A stretch of DNA of 38,394 nucleotides from NCBI GenBank assembly GCA_017744515.1, contig JAGIBF010000006.1, positions 1 to 38,394 on the forward strand. The letters are read 5' to 3'. This stretch comes from Niastella sp. (lineage in GTDB: Bacteria; Bacteroidota; Bacteroidia; Chitinophagales; Chitinophagaceae). A model generated the notes under the pieces. The model made no database searches. It worked only from the letters and a program-made list of their open reading frames with translations, and was not told the origin of the DNA. Made by a program: the position numbers and the translations under genes. Positions 1 to 7,616 of the stretch are shown here, one piece after another. The first letter of the stretch is position 1, and every line of letters begins with the position of its first letter.

Positions 1-1545
1 CTTTATTCCGCCATCATACGAGATGATCGTGGTGTTCGTAAACTTGATCTTGTATCCCGATACAAACCAGTCAGGCACAGTTTGATCATACGCTGCAGGA
101 ATGATATTAAAATGCGAGTCTGCTATTTCTGCGGTATTGGCAAACAATAATCCAATCCTTCTAAAAGATTCGGCATGAATGTTCTTCAGGCGCAGGTGGG
201 CAAAGTATCCGCCTGCTCCTACAAAGTAGAACAGTTCGTAAATGTTTCCCGCTACGTTCAGGTTTTCAATCGCCGGCGCATCTCCGCGATTGGCGCCATA
301 TCCCGCTGTACGGAAGCAGGTCCTGACAGAGTTCCATATCTTGAAATTGGTACATTTTGTCTGACGCTCCTGTGAGTTGGTGGTCACAAAACCTTCCCGG
401 CAGTTGGACAACCAGATACCATCAAACAGGTGCGACTCGTTATTCTGCGTACCATAATTGGGTGTAAGGATGATACCTACATAGAAACCGCTCACTGCAC
501 AATGATAGAACTTACAATCAGTGGAACCGCCATTACCCGCTACATTGGCATAATAGCTTTCAAATCCCGGATACCTGTCACTGCCAGTCATATTCTGGTG
601 AAAAGGATCCAACACGATACCAGCAAAAGGAGAATAAGCGTTGTCGCGGATATTGCTGTTGATCTTGTACGTGGTAGCGGGGTTCCAGGCTGTGGCCAGG
701 CTATAGTTCAACTGGTTGGGGCCAATAAAGTTGAGGTACTCAACAATACAGCCTTTGCCGCGCTGAATGGCCAGGCCAAAGTTGTCCGTGTGCTGGCAGG
801 CGATCACTGTTTCAAATCCATCGCCGATATAGGCACTGATACTACCGGATATCCTGATATTTACACTTTCCGGAGCACCATTGGCATCTACATCTTTAAA
901 TACAAGCAGTCCTTTGGTTGTTTTGTACCTGCCTGCCGGGATAAAAAGATGCCCGCCGCATCCTGGATTTTTGATGACACAGTCAATTGCTTTCTGTAAA
1001 GCTACTGTATCATCTGCCGTGTTATCTCCTTTCGCGCCTATCCATTTTGCGCTGAACTTGTCGGTGGCAATACCTGCCGGATTAACGGTCAACGTTGTAG
1101 CAAAAATCTGCTGGTCATAACCAGCCTCGATGATGCCACCGTTTACCGTACCGGAACCGGTGAGTTTATTACCACTCCTGAACACCAGGCGCTTGCCGGC
1201 AGGAATGGTAACGGTGCCGCTCACAACAATGTCGGCGCCTGCAGCATAATCGAACACGATCTCTGTAATACCTGCATGAGCAAATGCAGTATTAAGTTTG
1301 GAGGTCTGATCGGTACCATCACCATAAATACCACAGTGTGCAGCACGCACTGGTCCATCGAATATCCTTTTCAGATAGGTGCCTGCTGTAGCTCCGTTAA
1401 AATAAAAAATGTTGTCGACCGATGCACCGCCCGGTAAAGCGCTCAACTCTACCAGCGTTCCCTGTCTGTCGTTGGGAAATACCTGTGCATTTTGGGCAAT
1501 AAGGCTTAATGTGGGATCTATGACCCCAGTGTACGTGTTACTCAT
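1..1545 (-). CDS. Pectate-lyase-3-like parallel beta-helix protein (3' end beyond window)
   Basis: The minus-strand frame is open from an ATG at 1545 to the window edge (515 codons), so the C-terminus is missing. Residues 165-210 match the start of the Pectate_lyase_3/GH28-like beta-helix family: a GAKGDNTADDT stretch (about 170-180), then VALQKAID and a 'HLFIPAGRYKTT' turn. A weaker copy of the same opening, IYGDGTDQTSKLN, lies at 73-85. No signal peptide is seen at the N-terminus. Such folds occur in polysaccharide lyases, in surface depolymerases and in phage tail spikes; catalytic residues cannot be judged without the rest. It is divergent from a phage-type repressor across 170 bp holding operator-like palindromes, so the two may be co-regulated. 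The substrate is unknown. The fold is fairly sure, the role is not. Confidence 0.8.
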   Translation of the reverse strand, partial: MSNTYTGVIDPTLSLIAQNAQVFPNDRQGTLVELSALPGGASVDNIFYFNGATAGTYLKRIFDGPVRAAHCGIYGDGTDQTSKLNTAFAHAGITEIVFDYAAGADIVVSGTVTIPAGKRLVFRSGNKLTGSGTVNGGIIEAGYDQQIFATTLTVNPAGIATDKFSAKWIGAKGDNTADDTVALQKAIDCVIKNPGCGGHLFIPAGRYKTTKGLLVFKDVDANGAPESVNIRISGSISAYIGDGFETVIACQHTDNFGLAIQRGKGCIVEYLNFIGPNQLNYSLATAWNPATTYKINSNIRDNAYSPFAGIVLDPFHQNMTGSDRYPGFESYYANVAGNGGSTDCKFYHCAVSGFYVGIILTPNYGTQNNESHLFDGIWLSNCREGFVTTNSQERQTKCTNFKIWNSVRTCFRTAGYGANRGDAPAIENLNVAGNIYELFYFVGAGGYFAHLRLKNIHAESFRRIGLLFANTAEIADSHFNIIPAAYDQTVPDWFVSGYKIKFTNTTIISYDGGIK

Positions 1546-1606
1546 AACTATAAAAATTAAAATGGTTTAACTATCCGTGTGGCAACGTGCAACCAGTGCT
1601 AAAAGA

Positions 1607-1639
1607 TTTGCAGGTTTATGTTGCGTCTTTGTATGTTTG
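1607..1639 (+). promoter_or_regulatory. Bacteroidota-type promoter candidate for the S24 repressor gene
   Basis: TTTG at 1607-1610 and TATGTTTG at 1632-1639 fit the Bacteroidota -33 (TTTG) and -7 (TAnnTTTG) elements with a 21-nt spacer. The start would fall near 1646, so the operator-like sites at 1658-1711 would lie in the leader just downstream. This placement fits negative autoregulation. The call is by pattern only. Confidence 0.5.
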
Positions 1640-1657
1640 TTTCCGGGAGCAATAATA

Positions 1658-1711
1658 CAAACAAGTTTGATTTACGCAAACTAATTTGCATTATTTTTAC
1701 AAACAAATTTG
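1658..1711. promoter_or_regulatory. Three operator-like 12-bp palindromes
   Basis: Three related imperfect palindromes follow one another: CAAACAAGTTTG (1658-1669), CAAACTAATTTG (1677-1688, extended to GCAAA..TTTGC) and CAAACAAATTTG (1700-1711). The shared pattern is CAAACWARTTTG, with starts 19 and 23 bp apart. They fill the space just before the repressor start at 1718 and lie between it and the divergent beta-helix gene. This is the layout expected of operators bound by a dimeric HTH repressor. Binding is inferred. Confidence 0.6.
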
Positions 1712-1717
1712 AAACAC

Positions 1718-2551
1718 ATGGAACCCATCGTATTACGCATAGAGCAATTATTAAAGCACAAAGAATTGAACAATAGTCAGCTTGCTGAGCTATTGGGGTA
1801 CAACAGTTCTGAGAAGATATCCCGGCTTTTCAGGGTTGAGAACGCGAAACCGTCCTTTGACATCGTGGCAGATATTGCAAACAAGTTTGCAGACCTTAAT
1901 ATTGAATGGCTTATCACCGGTAAGGGAGATATGCTGAAATCTTCAGTTCCTGCTTCCCGGGCTTTACTGCCGGGTCAACAGGAAACGGTTCAACATAAAG
2001 AAGTGACTTTTCATGTGGTGGAAGACCGTAAAAGTAATACGAAGTTCCCTACCATGCCCATTCCCATTACTGATATTCATGTAGCTGCAGGAGAGGGCAT
2101 ATACAATACCGATTATGTTGCTAATGTTGATTCAGTAAGATTGCCTACCAACCTATTGAAAAAGAATGCCACCTACCTATGCGTAAGAATTAAAGGAGAA
2201 AGTATGAGTCCTACTTTACAGGATGGCGGCTATATGATCATACGCCTGCTGGAAAAAGAAGAATGGAACAGTATGCAGGACGAACGCATCTATGTAGTAA
2301 GTACGACTGAAGGTAAAGCGTTTTTAAAGCGTGTAAAGAACAGGTTTAAACAAGGCTTTATTGTAATGATGTCTGACAATCCTGATAAAGCTACCTATGG
2401 AAATTTCAACCTCACTACCGATGAGATCAACACGATATGGTATGCAGAGTGGTACCTGTCGGCCAAGATGCCTAATATCCACGATCAGTATTACAGCAGG
2501 CTCCAACGGCTGGAAGACCGCCTGGAAAACATTGAAAAAAGGTTAGTGTAA
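1718..2551 (+). CDS. LexA/CI-like transcriptional repressor with S24 self-cleaving domain
   Basis: The protein has 277 residues. Residues 5-68 form an HTH domain of the XRE/CI type. Residues 115-245 form an S24/LexA peptidase-like domain: an Ala124-Gly125 pair as in LexA cleavage sites, Ser162 in 'KGESMSPT', and Lys204 in 'AFLKRVK' as the Ser-Lys dyad. All parts for RecA-stimulated self-cleavage are therefore present. The tail (256-276) looks like a short coiled coil. I use the ATG at 1718 rather than a TTG at 1709, which lies inside the last operator-like palindrome. A fourth copy of the palindrome is inside the gene at 1878. No other phage genes are recognised nearby, so this may be a stand-alone stress-responsive regulator or a phage remnant. 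Confidence 0.88.
   Translation: MEPIVLRIEQLLKHKELNNSQLAELLGYNSSEKISRLFRVENAKPSFDIVADIANKFADLNIEWLITGKGDMLKSSVPASRALLPGQQETVQHKEVTFHVVEDRKSNTKFPTMPIPITDIHVAAGEGIYNTDYVANVDSVRLPTNLLKKNATYLCVRIKGESMSPTLQDGGYMIIRLLEKEEWNSMQDERIYVVSTTEGKAFLKRVKNRFKQGFIVMMSDNPDKATYGNFNLTTDEINTIWYAEWYLSAKMPNIHDQYYSRLQRLEDRLENIEKRLV
1878..1889. promoter_or_regulatory. Fourth operator-like palindrome inside the repressor gene
   Basis: CAAACAAGTTTG at 1878-1889 is identical to the first upstream site (1658-1669) and is extended to GCAAA..TTTGC at 1877-1890. It codes for Ala-Asn-Lys-Phe in the HTH region. An intragenic repressor site is known for some operons, but a chance match cannot be excluded. Confidence 0.35.
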
Positions 2552-2596
2552 AACCAGCGTAGAGATGGGCTGGCTTGTTTAAGTCGCCACCCTTAA

Positions 2597-3712
2597 TTAT
2601 TGCATCAATAATTTCGCCTGGTAAATTTTCTTGTCAACCGCGCCGGATATACGCACCCAATATACCCCTCTGCTCCACGATGACTGTGTGGGAATATTAA
2701 TTACCTGTTGCTGCTGCGCTATCTGCAAAGCCTGTATATGCACAACCCTGCCGGAGGCATCCATCAGCTCCAGTTTGTAGTCGCCTGTTTTATTGAGTTG
2801 CAGGCTGACGTTGACCTCATTGCCGGGCATTACCGGATTGGGATAAATACGCACATCTTTCTTGCCAGAAAACCAATCCTTAACCTCCCGTTTTACTTTT
2901 TCAACTTTAGTTACTCTCCTCGTAACCGTTACTCCTCCTAAAGTTCCTCCAGGCAATGCTGTATAATCGGGCGGGCCACACTCCGGAATAGGTGGCGCTT
3001 CTCCGGGTGCTACTTTACCCATCGTTACACCTTTTACTTCCACCGGTTTTAGTAGTTCCGCTTCCCGGGCCATCATTACTTTGTATTTTTTAAAGCCGTA
3101 TACAGGCACTTCAAATTCATTGTCTTCATATCCAACTGCACTTACGATTACAGTCACCGTATCATTTTTTCCAGGTACTGTTATTTTAAAATAACCAGTA
3201 TCATTTGCCGATATACCTGTTTGGGTTTCTTTGATGCGAACAGAAGCAAAGCCTATCGGTAATCCTGTACTATCATCTATCACTGTGCCTGTAATGTTCC
3301 TTGCAGGAGCTTCCATAACGGCTCCCATGATAATATCTTTCGGTAAGGAAATCTTTTTAACCTGTTGTCCGATTGGCTCTTTCTTTTTGGGACTCTTCTT
3401 CGTTTGCGCGGTTGCTGCGCTACCTGTTAAAAGAAAAGTGGCTACCAATACATTCCAAGCATAGCGAAAGGTGAAAGCAGGCTTAACTTTCGGCTCACTA
3501 TATGTTTTATTCAACTGATCATTGGTAAAGCGACCGCATGTGGAGGATGATTCGCGGGAAATATGACTGAGAATTTCCTGATCGCTCATGAGTGTGAAGT
3601 CAACAACTGTTTTCTGGCATGATAAACAATGACGGCCTTGCTCGTTGGGCGTCATTTGTTGCCAGTTCTCGTGACAGGGTTCTTCGATGTGCAGGTGTAC
3701 AGATGCAGGCAT
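2597..3712 (-). CDS. Cys/His-rich N-terminus, carboxypeptidase-regulatory-like and T9SS-sorted protein (copy A)
   Basis: The protein has 371 residues. The N-terminus is not a signal peptide but a compact Cys/His block: EPCH (Cys13, His14), GRHCLSC (His28, Cys29, Cys32) and Cys59. A single hydrophobic segment follows at about 84-99 and ends in an Ala-x-Ala site before Gln103. Then comes a Lys-rich stretch, a carboxypeptidase-regulatory-like beta-sandwich (about 138-215) and a T9SS type A sorting domain (286-371, opening DVRIYPNP). The tail says the mature part is secreted by T9SS. The Cys/His block would stay in the cytoplasm, or be removed as an unusually long leader. A paralogue lies just upstream at 3798-5270, near identical over residues 11-48. 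Function unknown; adhesion or envelope sensing would fit. Confidence 0.85.
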   Translation of the reverse strand: MPASVHLHIEEPCHENWQQMTPNEQGRHCLSCQKTVVDFTLMSDQEILSHISRESSSTCGRFTNDQLNKTYSEPKVKPAFTFRYAWNVLVATFLLTGSAATAQTKKSPKKKEPIGQQVKKISLPKDIIMGAVMEAPARNITGTVIDDSTGLPIGFASVRIKETQTGISANDTGYFKITVPGKNDTVTVIVSAVGYEDNEFEVPVYGFKKYKVMMAREAELLKPVEVKGVTMGKVAPGEAPPIPECGPPDYTALPGGTLGGVTVTRRVTKVEKVKREVKDWFSGKKDVRIYPNPVMPGNEVNVSLQLNKTGDYKLELMDASGRVVHIQALQIAQQQQVINIPTQSSWSRGVYWVRISGAVDKKIYQAKLLMQ

Positions 3713-3797
3713 AAACGAAGGGTTTAGGGGTTTACCATATAGATGCGAGAACTGAGAAAATACACAAGCTAAGACTCGAATCCTGGAGTGGTAGCTA

Positions 3798-5270
3798 TTA
3801 TTGCAACAACAACTTAGCCTGGTACACTTTTCTATCGGTGGAATTAGTTATACGTATCCAATATATTCCATGACTCCACGATGACTGCGTGGGCACATTG
3901 ACGATTTGTGTTTTCTGTGCTATCTGGAGTACTTGTATATGTACTACCCTGCCTGAAGCATCCATCAGTTCCAATTTATATTCCCCCGTCTTATCCAGGT
4001 TCAGGCTAATGTTAAAGGCATTGCCCGGTATTATTGGGTTGGGATAAATGCGTACATCTGTTTTTACCGACAACAATTCTTTGTTGGCCAACTCTACCTT
4101 TTCCACTGTAGTTGCCGCAGGTATAATAGTTGGGCAGGATATCTTTCCTCCTAACAGACTATCCATCGAGATTGGCAACTCATCTTTTTTAATAGGGGGA
4201 TTAGGAACTCCTCGTGTGCAATGGATAAGCCGATAGCCCACTACTTCTACAGGTTCCAGACTATCAAACTTTACCGGCTTATCTGTACGATCATATCCGG
4301 TTACCTGGTCTTTTTCTACAACATCAGGTATTCGAACAACGGGGGTTCCCATGGTGATGTCGTTGCACACAATATCTTCCAACTCTTCTACTACCAATGT
4401 CGAATCTTCTACCACTACCTTCCCCATGACCGGTTCTATCGCTACATCTCCCATCGTAGTACCCCAATCACCCACTTTATCATATACTATTGAGCCATCA
4501 CTTCTCAAAGAAAATTCCATGGACTTAAAGCTGTTTACATCAACTTCATACTCCCTGGTAATGTATCCTTTAGCTGTTACTTCAAGCGTAACCTTCCCAC
4601 TGATGTCGACGATGGGGAATTCAAAGCGTCCATCCTTACCGGCTTCAACACCTGCTTTTACACCTTTAAGGCGTATAGTGGCAGCTTCGATAGGTTTCCC
4701 GGAATAACTGTCACGGATGAAGCCAAACATTTTGAGTGGAGGTTCTATAAAGCGCTGTAACCCGGCCTCCCTTGTAATTATATTACCATATATTTCAACA
4801 GGAACAGGTTCCTTACTTATAGTAAAACCGATCGTCGTAAAGGATGTTGGCACCTGATCAGCTAAAACCTCGAAATACTTCGGATCAATCAGGCTCTCCG
4901 GCTTATACTTAATAGCCCACTCTTTTTTGACAGCAGTTTTCTTCTTTGCTTTTTTCTTTACCTGTGCATCTGCAGCACTGCCGGTAAGAAGAAAGGCTGC
5001 CGTTATCAAATTCCACGCGTAACGAAAAGTGAAAGCCGGCTTTAGCTTCTTCTCTTCATATGTTTTATCAAGCTGGTGATTATAAAAACGGCCGCATACA
5101 GATGATGAAGCGTTAGATATATAATGCAGGATTTCCTGGTCGCTCATGAGCGTGAAATCGACCACCGTTTTCTGGCACGAAAGACAATGACGGCCTTGTT
5201 CATTGGAGGTCATTTGCTGCCAGTTCTCATGACAGGGTTCTGCAACGTTGATGTGTAAAGGTGCAGGCAT
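3798..5270 (-). CDS. Cys/His-rich N-terminus, carboxypeptidase-regulatory-like and T9SS-sorted protein (copy B)
   Basis: This 490-residue paralogue of the 2597-3712 protein has the same plan: Cys13/His14, His28, Cys29, Cys32 and Cys59, a hydrophobic segment at about 84-99 with an Ala-Asp-Ala/Gln cleavage-like end, a very Lys-rich stretch (105-116), a carboxypeptidase-regulatory-like domain (about 180-255, 'GFIRDSYSGKPIEAATIRL') and a T9SS sorting domain (405-490). It is about 120 residues longer than copy A, all in the middle. The start is fixed by the MPAPLHI/MPASVHL match between copies. The 85-bp gap to copy A suggests tandem duplication and possible co-transcription. The Cys/His set looks like a zinc-binding site, which is an inference. 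Confidence 0.85.
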   Translation of the reverse strand: MPAPLHINVAEPCHENWQQMTSNEQGRHCLSCQKTVVDFTLMSDQEILHYISNASSSVCGRFYNHQLDKTYEEKKLKPAFTFRYAWNLITAAFLLTGSAADAQVKKKAKKKTAVKKEWAIKYKPESLIDPKYFEVLADQVPTSFTTIGFTISKEPVPVEIYGNIITREAGLQRFIEPPLKMFGFIRDSYSGKPIEAATIRLKGVKAGVEAGKDGRFEFPIVDISGKVTLEVTAKGYITREYEVDVNSFKSMEFSLRSDGSIVYDKVGDWGTTMGDVAIEPVMGKVVVEDSTLVVEELEDIVCNDITMGTPVVRIPDVVEKDQVTGYDRTDKPVKFDSLEPVEVVGYRLIHCTRGVPNPPIKKDELPISMDSLLGGKISCPTIIPAATTVEKVELANKELLSVKTDVRIYPNPIIPGNAFNISLNLDKTGEYKLELMDASGRVVHIQVLQIAQKTQIVNVPTQSSWSHGIYWIRITNSTDRKVYQAKLLLQ

Positions 5271-5333
5271 AAACAGCAGGTTTTATGATTAGATGTGTGA
5301 ATCAGGGAAAATGCATAAGAAGCGGCGAGCTTT

Positions 5334-5434
5334 GAGCTACGAGCGGCGAGCAAATACAATTCGTTTCGTGCCTCAGGGCCTTCATGCCTCGTTGCCTTTT
5401 CCTGTATTGGCTCATAGCTCGCGGCTCGTAGCTC
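5334..5434. repeat. Intergenic inverted repeat with 18-bp arms (GAGCTACGAGC words)
   Basis: Left arm 5334-5351 (GAGCTACGAGCGGCGAGC) and right arm 5417-5434 are reverse complements with one mismatch, around a 65-nt centre. Further partial copies of the word GAGC/GCGGCGAGC lie at 5322-5330. It sits between the toroid gene and copy B of the T9SS pair. It belongs to the class of word-like inverted repeats seen at other gene ends in this window. Confidence 0.7.
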
Positions 5435-5447
5435 GTTGCTTTATTTA

Positions 5448-6770
5448 TCACTTCGTCTTAATCAGAAACTCTATATCCTTGTCAATGGATAATATCAACA
5501 AACAGGTAGCGGTACAAAATACCGGGCTGGTAATACAGTGATGGCCATTCCAGCTTCCATCCGTATTCTGTATTTGCACCAGGCGGCCACTCATCTTTTC
5601 GTACCAGCTCTTCCAGTCATTGTTGCCACCGATCACCAATGATTCGCCGGTCATGAGATAACTCAGAAATTCCTCGCCGCCATTATTGCCAAATCCACTG
5701 ACCACATCAGCATCCTGCGCCCGCGAAGCAGCGGCGCCTTTTATTTTATAAGCAGTGGCATACCCCATTGCTTCTGTCTTACTAAGTCCGGCTTTTTCGA
5801 GGTTGGCTTCATTTACTTCTGCATTTTTGTCAAGAGTGCCTTTTTTCTTAGCTTCTTCGATGACCTCTTTTGCTTTCCGGGCTTCCTGGGCGCTGGCCCT
5901 GGCAGTGCCGCTCACAGAATACAACATCACACCTGCCGCTTTACCCGTCACAGCTGAGTTTGTTTTCACGTCATAGTTCTGCTTCTGGTAATTCCTTGAC
6001 TTTTCCAATACTTTATCATCTACTTTGGCGCCCTTGTCCTTAGCCGCTTCCAGTGCATTGTTGGCCAATGCTGATTGTAAAACAGGCGCCCAGCCACCTT
6101 CCTTCCAGCCACCATCATGGTCCTGCCCATGCTGTATCTTTTCTACGCATTTTTGCAGGGCACTTTCTACCTGCTTCTTCAGCTCCTTGTTCCCATCAAG
6201 GTGATGCAATGCATTGCCCAGGAACTGGGCCGTAAGGATCACATCGATGTTCTTACCCAACTTAGTTTGCGGTTGTGTATTGGTGAGGGTAGTAATGTTT
6301 ACGGCCTGTGCCGGTGTATTGTTGACCGCTTCCAGCAAGTAATTCACAGCTTTCTTCAACCGCACAGCTTCTTTGCCATCAAAGGGTTTTTCATCCATGC
6401 GCAACAAGGCCATGCCTACCAGCGCCGTAGTGGCAGGATCGGATTGTACAGCATGCGGATCGCGTATATTTTGATATTGATGGCTGCCCGCGCCCCAGCC
6501 GCCATTTTGCTGTTGGGCCTGCATCAGCCAATTAAGTCCGCTGCGCAATGAAGCATCAATGAGTTTACTGTTCACCGTTACCTGGCTTGTATCGAAAGGG
6601 GCAAGCCCTGTAAGCGTAAGGAACACGCAGGCTTTTTCCGGCGTAGCACATGCAATGACCTGTTTGGGAATCTTTTTGTTTTCATACCGGGGCACAAAAG
6701 CCACCAGGGCAATACCTGCCACGACGGTGCACGTCAATAGCCATGCAACTGGCTTTGAATGTTGTGTCAT
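5448..6770 (-). CDS. Membrane-anchored alpha/alpha-toroid (prenyltransferase/squalene-oxidase repeat) protein
   Basis: The protein has 440 residues. A hydrophobic segment at 8-27 acts as signal or anchor, so the rest is probably periplasmic. The body carries the helix-turn repeats of the terpenoid cyclase/protein prenyltransferase toroid: QQNGGWGAG (88-95), QDHDGGWKEGGWAP (216-229) and QNTDGSWNGHH (401-411), which resemble the QxxxGxW repeats of squalene cyclases. The DxDD catalytic acid motif of class II cyclases was not seen, so cyclase activity is doubtful. A charged Lys/Glu/Ala-rich stretch (about 290-345) interrupts the fold. It is divergent from the sigma factor at 7009 and upstream of the two T9SS paralogues. 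Role unknown. Confidence 0.75.
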   Translation of the reverse strand: MTQHSKPVAWLLTCTVVAGIALVAFVPRYENKKIPKQVIACATPEKACVFLTLTGLAPFDTSQVTVNSKLIDASLRSGLNWLMQAQQQNGGWGAGSHQYQNIRDPHAVQSDPATTALVGMALLRMDEKPFDGKEAVRLKKAVNYLLEAVNNTPAQAVNITTLTNTQPQTKLGKNIDVILTAQFLGNALHHLDGNKELKKQVESALQKCVEKIQHGQDHDGGWKEGGWAPVLQSALANNALEAAKDKGAKVDDKVLEKSRNYQKQNYDVKTNSAVTGKAAGVMLYSVSGTARASAQEARKAKEVIEEAKKKGTLDKNAEVNEANLEKAGLSKTEAMGYATAYKIKGAAASRAQDADVVSGFGNNGGEEFLSYLMTGESLVIGGNNDWKSWYEKMSGRLVQIQNTDGSWNGHHCITSPVFCTATCLLILSIDKDIEFLIKTK

Positions 6771-6807
6771 GCCAATAAATATTTAATGAAGAAAAATGTT
6801 TGTAAAA

Positions 6808-6834
6808 GTGGGCCACGCCTTTAGCGTGACCCAC
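6808..6834. repeat. GC-rich hairpin between divergent genes
   Basis: GTGGGCCACGC (6808-6818) and GCGTGACCCAC (6824-6834) form an 11-bp stem with one mismatch around the loop CTTTA. There is no T-run. It lies in the 238-bp gap between the divergent toroid and sigma genes, where a terminator is not expected, so it looks more like a REP-type element. No clear TAnnTTTG promoter was found for either flanking gene. Confidence 0.6.
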
Positions 6835-7008
6835 CAAGAAAGGCGAAAGGCGATACTATCAATCCTGAGATGTGGCTTTGTCAGGATTTACATATCGCAC
6901 CGGGGAATATCTTTTGTTAAAAATTTTATAATGCCGTGGAAGGCCATAGTAACGGGCGTCTTATGCTTATGCTGTTATTAAAATATCTTTTGCTAATTTT
7001 ATCAGCGC

Positions 7009-7608
7009 GTGGCCTTTATTAAAAACATACATGATAACGCGTTGCCAGACAAGGAGCTGGTAGCGCAGTTTCAAGCTTCCGGCGACCTGGAAGTGTTGGC
7101 CACCTTGTTTCAGCGGTATATGGACCTTTTATATGGTGTATGCCTGAAGTACCTGAAAGACCCGGAAACCGCCAAGGATGCCGTGATGCAGGTATTTGAA
7201 GAGCTGGTCCGGAAGTTGCCCAAACACCAGGTAGACAATTTCAAGAGCTGGCTGTATACTCTGGCCAAGAATTACTGCCTGATGCAGCTGAGAACGCCCA
7301 AAAATCTGAAAACCACGGAATTTAACCCCGACAGTATGCAATCCGGGGAAGAAACGCATCTGAATGGTATGATGCTGAAAGAGGAGCATTTGCAGAAGAT
7401 GGAACGGTGCTTGCAGACCCTTTCGGCAGAGCAAAAAGAGAGTGTGGAAATGTTCTACCTCCAAAGTAAATGTTATAAAGAAATCGCAGATATAACCGGT
7501 CTGGAATTGAATAAAGTACGTAGTAATATCCAGAATGGGAAAAGAAACCTGAAGATTTGCATGGAAAAGGGGGAAGAAGTTGATAAGTTGATCGGGTTAA
7601 AAAGCTAA
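7009..7608 (+). CDS. ECF-type sigma-70 family RNA polymerase sigma factor
   Basis: The protein has 199 residues. Region 2 spans about 28-97 (LFQRYMDLLYGVCLKYL, then DAVMQVFEELVRKL and the SWLYTLAKNYC helix). Region 4 spans about 130-185 with an HTH (YKEIADITGLELNKVRSNI). There is no region 1.1 or 3, as in ECF sigma factors. The start is a GTG at 7009; the next in-frame Met would cut into region 2. The stop at 7608 is only 8 nt before the next start, so it is co-transcribed with the anti-sigma/TonB protein at 7617. It probably directs envelope genes and is held by that partner. Confidence 0.9.
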   Translation: MAFIKNIHDNALPDKELVAQFQASGDLEVLATLFQRYMDLLYGVCLKYLKDPETAKDAVMQVFEELVRKLPKHQVDNFKSWLYTLAKNYCLMQLRTPKNLKTTEFNPDSMQSGEETHLNGMMLKEEHLQKMERCLQTLSAEQKESVEMFYLQSKCYKEIADITGLELNKVRSNIQNGKRNLKICMEKGEEVDKLIGLKS

Positions 7609-7616
7609 TAAGATTC

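Noticed and set aside
1709..1717. TTG start for the repressor, 9 nt upstream of the ATG
   Set aside because: It lies inside the last operator-like palindrome and adds only three residues; the ATG at 1718 fits better.
1..2551. A full prophage call
   Set aside because: Only a repressor and a beta-helix protein are present; no integrase, capsid, portal, terminase or lysis gene was recognised.
2553..2573. Short CCAGC/GCTGG hairpin after the repressor gene
   Set aside because: A 5-bp stem with a 10-nt loop and no good T-run is too weak to call a terminator.
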